From contig CAJWGH010000032.1 in NCBI GenBank assembly GCA_913031095.1, positions 1 to 8,496 on the forward strand: a stretch of 8,496 bases of DNA, in the 5' to 3' direction. The DNA is from an uncultured Chloroflexota bacterium. Lineage in GTDB: Bacteria; Chloroflexota; Dehalococcoidia; UBA3495. Both the position numbers and the translations under genes were made by a program. The notes under the pieces are model-generated. The model saw nothing but the letters and a program-made list of their open reading frames with translations, was not told the DNA's origin and ran no database searches. This document shows, piece by piece, positions 6,616 through 8,496 of the stretch; within the stretch, counting starts at the first letter, position 1; each line of letters begins with the position of its first letter.

Positions 6616-6657
6616 CTCGTGAATTTGGCTAGATCGATGGACGATTCACGGGATCTA
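6616..6657 (+). repeat. Interleaved inverted repeats in the nspC leader
   Basis: CGTGAAT (6618-6624) pairs perfectly with ATTCACG (6644-6650), extendable by two outer pairs including one G-U. The loop holds TAGATC (6630-6635), which is complementary to GATCTA (6652-6657) downstream of the stem. The two pairings are interleaved, so the RNA could form a pseudoknot or switch between folds. Confidence 0.35.
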
Positions 6658-6686
6658 TCCTTCAGTCCGCGTTGACCTAGAACGGG

Positions 6687-6735
6687 TAACCCCTGACGCG
6701 GAATGTTGACGCCAGCGAAAGCGGGGCGCGGGTTA
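6687..6735 (+). repeat. GNRA-loop hairpin inside a longer imperfect stem, upstream of nspC
   Basis: TAACCC (6687-6692) can pair with GGGTTA (6730-6735). Inside lies a stem from CGCC (6710-6713) with GGGCG (6724-6728, one bulge), then GC-GAAA-GC (6715-6722) closed by a GAAA tetraloop. The left outer arm is also part of a local palindrome GGGTAACCC (6684-6692), which competes. The structure contains the ATG at 6703, which argues that translation starts downstream. Confidence 0.35.
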
Positions 6736-8013
6736 AGTTCTCGCGCCGTGGCTATACCACCCCTTGGTAATGATTCGATTTTGAGTACTAATCCCAACCA
6801 AGCGACGTTAGACGAATTGGCCGAACTAGCGGTGGTATTTGAGAATGCCGCGTGCTCGATCGCAACCCCAGCGTTCGTCTATGAGGACGCGTTTATCGTG
6901 TCCCGGTGTGAACACCTTAAGGAGATCGCGGACAAAGCGAACTGCAGACTCCTCTATTCGATCAAGGCGTTAACTCTGCCCTGGGTATTGGACCTGATCG
7001 AACCATATGTCCATGGGTTCTCCACAAGTTCACTGTACGAAGCAACCACCGCTAGATATGTCCTTCCAGCAGAAGGTACCGTCCACCTTACGACTCCAGG
7101 TCTGAGGCCAGATCAGATCGGGAAGATATCTGAGAATTGCGATTACATCTCCTTCAATACGGTCTCCCAATGGTTACGCCACAAGGATGACGTAGCGAAA
7201 GAACTGGAGATCGGACTGCGAGTGAACCCGGAAATCTCATTCCTTGACGACCCTCGATACGACCCGTGCCGGGCCTACTCAAAACTTGGGATATCCGCCT
7301 ACGCCATCAAGGAGACATTGGGTCGACGTTCCCCGGCATCCCACGGTATCAGCGGATTGCTATTTCACAACAACTGCAACTCTCCAGACCTTCGAGAGGT
7401 TTTGATATCAGTCCAAAAATTGGAGATGGATCTCGACCAGGTGCTGGCGGGCCTGAGGTGGATCAACCTGGGCGGCGGGTACCTGTTCGATAAAGACAGC
7501 ACGAACCATGATGCGTTCTACGATGCCGTCGCGTCTCTGCAGACAAGATATGGTCTCGAGGTCTATATCGAGCCGGGTTCGGCGTTCGTGCGGGACGCGG
7601 GTTTCCTTGTTTCCACGGTGCTTGACTTGATCGAGAGCAACGGCAGGTCCATCGCGGTCCTAGACACGACTGTGAACCACCTGCCCGAATCTTTCGAATA
7701 TGAATGGCGCCCTGACGTATTGATGGACGTTGAAGGGGGGCAATACCCCTATATAATCGCCGGGTCTACTTGCTTGGCGGGCGATGTATTCGGAGAATAC
7801 GCGTTCGCCGAGCCGCTGGAGATCGGGTCAACGGTTGTGATGTACGGCGTTGGTGCATACAACTTGGTCAAGGCCCATACTTTCAACGGGGTCCCACTGC
7901 CTTCGATCTATTCCCTTGGCGCCAATGGTGAAGTCGATCTGATGCACGAATTTTCTTTGGAAGAGCAATCTGCGAGATGGGGGTTTGAAGCGAGTGCGCG
8001 TCTCAGAGATTGA
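6703..8013 (+). CDS. nspC: Carboxynorspermidine/carboxyspermidine decarboxylase (PLP, alanine-racemase fold III)
   Basis: NspC decarboxylates carboxynorspermidine or carboxyspermidine to norspermidine or spermidine, the last step of the aspartate-semialdehyde-dependent polyamine route in the cytosol. Numbering from ATG 6703: 'TPAFVYED' (55-62) opens the barrel; Lys88 in 'LLYSIKAL' is the PLP lysine; 'STSSLYEATTAR' (107-118), 'FNTVSQW' (151-157), 'GLRVNPE' (171-177) and 'YDPCRAYSKLGI' (186-197) follow; His222 in 'GLLFHNNC' stacks on the cofactor in this fold; 'NLGGGY' (255-260) and 'EPG' (290-292) bind its phosphate; 'STCLAGDVFGEY' (355-366) supplies Cys357 and Asp361; 'AYNLVKAHTFNGVPLPSI' (385-402) is the typical end. 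The start is uncertain. ATG 6703 has no clear Shine-Dalgarno and lies in a predicted hairpin; GTG 6748 and TTG 6781 are in frame and would give 421 or 410 residues. The dehydrogenase that supplies the substrate is not in the window. Overlap with the next gene suggests coupling. Confidence 0.92.
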   Translation: MLTPAKAGRGLSSRAVAIPPLGNDSILSTNPNQATLDELAELAVVFENAACSIATPAFVYEDAFIVSRCEHLKEIADKANCRLLYSIKALTLPWVLDLIEPYVHGFSTSSLYEATTARYVLPAEGTVHLTTPGLRPDQIGKISENCDYISFNTVSQWLRHKDDVAKELEIGLRVNPEISFLDDPRYDPCRAYSKLGISAYAIKETLGRRSPASHGISGLLFHNNCNSPDLREVLISVQKLEMDLDQVLAGLRWINLGGGYLFDKDSTNHDAFYDAVASLQTRYGLEVYIEPGSAFVRDAGFLVSTVLDLIESNGRSIAVLDTTVNHLPESFEYEWRPDVLMDVEGGQYPYIIAGSTCLAGDVFGEYAFAEPLEIGSTVVMYGVGAYNLVKAHTFNGVPLPSIYSLGANGEVDLMHEFSLEEQSARWGFEASARLRD

Positions 8014-8496
8014 TTTTCAGCTACCTCGACCTCCCGTTGACGGCAGCGCTCTTAAATGGCTGGCCGATCAGACCAAAGAGAAGCTTCCTGCCGGAGAGGA
8101 GCTGGTCCGACTAGTGGTCACTGAGTCGAACGAGGACTTCTACAACTGCGAGGCAACTACCTACCGGGCTGGCAAAGACGCGCATCTGATCTCGCCTGGT
8201 ATGGCGTTGGAATTTCGGAAGCGTCAGTCGGAGAACACCGGTCGATTCAACGTGGCTATGTTGATTCCAACCGGGATCGGAGCCGCGATCGGAGGACATG
8301 CCGGTGACGCAACCCCGGTAGCCCAACTGATGGCCTCCGTGTGCGACCAGCTGATCCTCCACCCCAACGTGGTGAACGCATCTGACATCAACGAGATGCC
8401 GGCAAATGCTCTCTATATAGAAGGTAGTGTTCTGTGCCGGCTGATCATGGGGACAGTTGGAATACAACCGGTCCGGGCAAATCAAGTGCTAGTGCT
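7994..8496 (+). CDS. DUF3326 domain protein, N-terminal part (cut by window end)
   Basis: Frame 2 is open from GTG 7994 to the window end, giving 167 residues. The DUF3326 signature is plain: 'VAMLIPTGIGAAIGGHAGDATPVA' spread over 87-110, then 'LILHPNVVNASDINEMPANALYIEG' over 120-144 and 'GIQPVRANQVLV' (156-167). The family is known from cyanobacteria, plants and other bacteria; its biochemical function is not established as far as I know. Residues 1-85 are a less conserved N-terminal region. The start overlaps nspC by 20 bp, with a GGGGG run (7979-7983) 10 nt ahead of the GTG; TTG 7985 is an alternative. The overlap implies translational coupling with nspC, so a role linked to polyamine metabolism is a reasonable inference. 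The C-terminal part is missing. Confidence 0.85.
   Translation, partial: MRVSEIDFQLPRPPVDGSALKWLADQTKEKLPAGEELVRLVVTESNEDFYNCEATTYRAGKDAHLISPGMALEFRKRQSENTGRFNVAMLIPTGIGAAIGGHAGDATPVAQLMASVCDQLILHPNVVNASDINEMPANALYIEGSVLCRLIMGTVGIQPVRANQVLV

Larger units (their letters stand above)
6460..6747. other. Divergent control region between the DUF350 gene and nspC
   Basis: This intergenic stretch is about 240-320 bp long, depending on the nspC start. It is AT-rich in its first half (6480-6590), where candidate promoters for both strands and a 13-nt inverted repeat lie. The second half (6610-6740) is GC-richer, with two sets of inverted repeats that would fall in the nspC leader. I see no tRNA, convincing small gene or terminator with a T-run in it. 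Confidence 0.6.

Noticed and set aside
6545..6622. A 25-codon frame starting MKDIDLSGG in the divergent region
   Set aside because: It lacks a clear ribosome binding site, overlaps the candidate nspC promoter and inverted repeat, and has no recognisable content.
6708..6730. A dispersed intergenic hairpin repeat with a GCGAAAGC core
   Set aside because: Only one copy is in this window, so repeat status cannot be shown; kept only as a local hairpin.
6456..6797. Minus-strand open frame of 113 codons across the intergenic region and nspC start
   Set aside because: It overlaps the start of nspC and has Arg/Ser-rich shadow-like composition with no motif; the region is better explained as regulatory DNA.
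8111..8485. Minus-strand open frame of 124 codons near the window end
   Set aside because: It is the antisense shadow of the DUF3326 gene, whose conserved motifs are on the plus strand.

Overview
This is bacterial DNA of roughly 50% G+C with tightly packed genes. It holds seven protein-coding genes, two of them cut by the window edges. I see no rRNA, tRNA, CRISPR array, transposase or phage gene. The phylum cannot be fixed from the sequence. The SecA-like protein has the long-form cross-linking domain I associate with phyla such as Bacteroidota, the norspermidine-type polyamine enzyme has many possible hosts, and there is a lipoprotein signal peptide. Together these suggest an uncultured or non-model lineage, but that is only a guess.

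Left block (+ strand, 1-5555). The C-terminal tail of a probable K+ channel or TrkA-C type protein (1-231) is followed by a very large divergent SecA-family ATPase (280-3555). Next comes a lipoprotein with a Ca2+-loop-like motif and a Gly/Ser/Tyr/Arg-rich tail (3606-4409), then a cytoplasmic protein of unknown family (4440-5555). The gaps between these genes are 30-50 bp, so they look like one operon. A perfect 8-bp inverted repeat sits between the lipoprotein stop codon and the next Shine-Dalgarno sequence.

Right block (5572-8496). A tandem DUF350 membrane protein lies on the minus strand and ends only 16 bp from the convergent 371-residue gene. A divergent regulatory region of about 240-320 bp separates it from a carboxynorspermidine/carboxyspermidine decarboxylase (nspC, + strand). 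nspC overlaps by 20 bp the start of a DUF3326 protein that runs off the window.

Functional reading. A DUF350 membrane protein, a YjfM-like lipoprotein, a cytoplasmic partner and polyamine chemistry together recall the E. coli yjfIJKLMC locus (PspA-like, DUF2491, DUF350, DUF1190 lipoprotein, glutathionylspermidine-synthase-like). Other species have loci combining DUF350, K+ channel and polyamine genes. Here the theme is extended by a dedicated SecA-like motor and a DUF3326 protein. I infer an envelope-associated polyamine/ion-homeostasis system in which the SecA paralogue may handle export of the neighbouring lipoprotein or a related client. The DUF350 and nspC operons appear to diverge from a shared control region with a 13-nt inverted repeat and a structured leader. 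The joint function is inference; the family calls for nspC, DUF350, DUF3326 and SecA are well supported by motifs.
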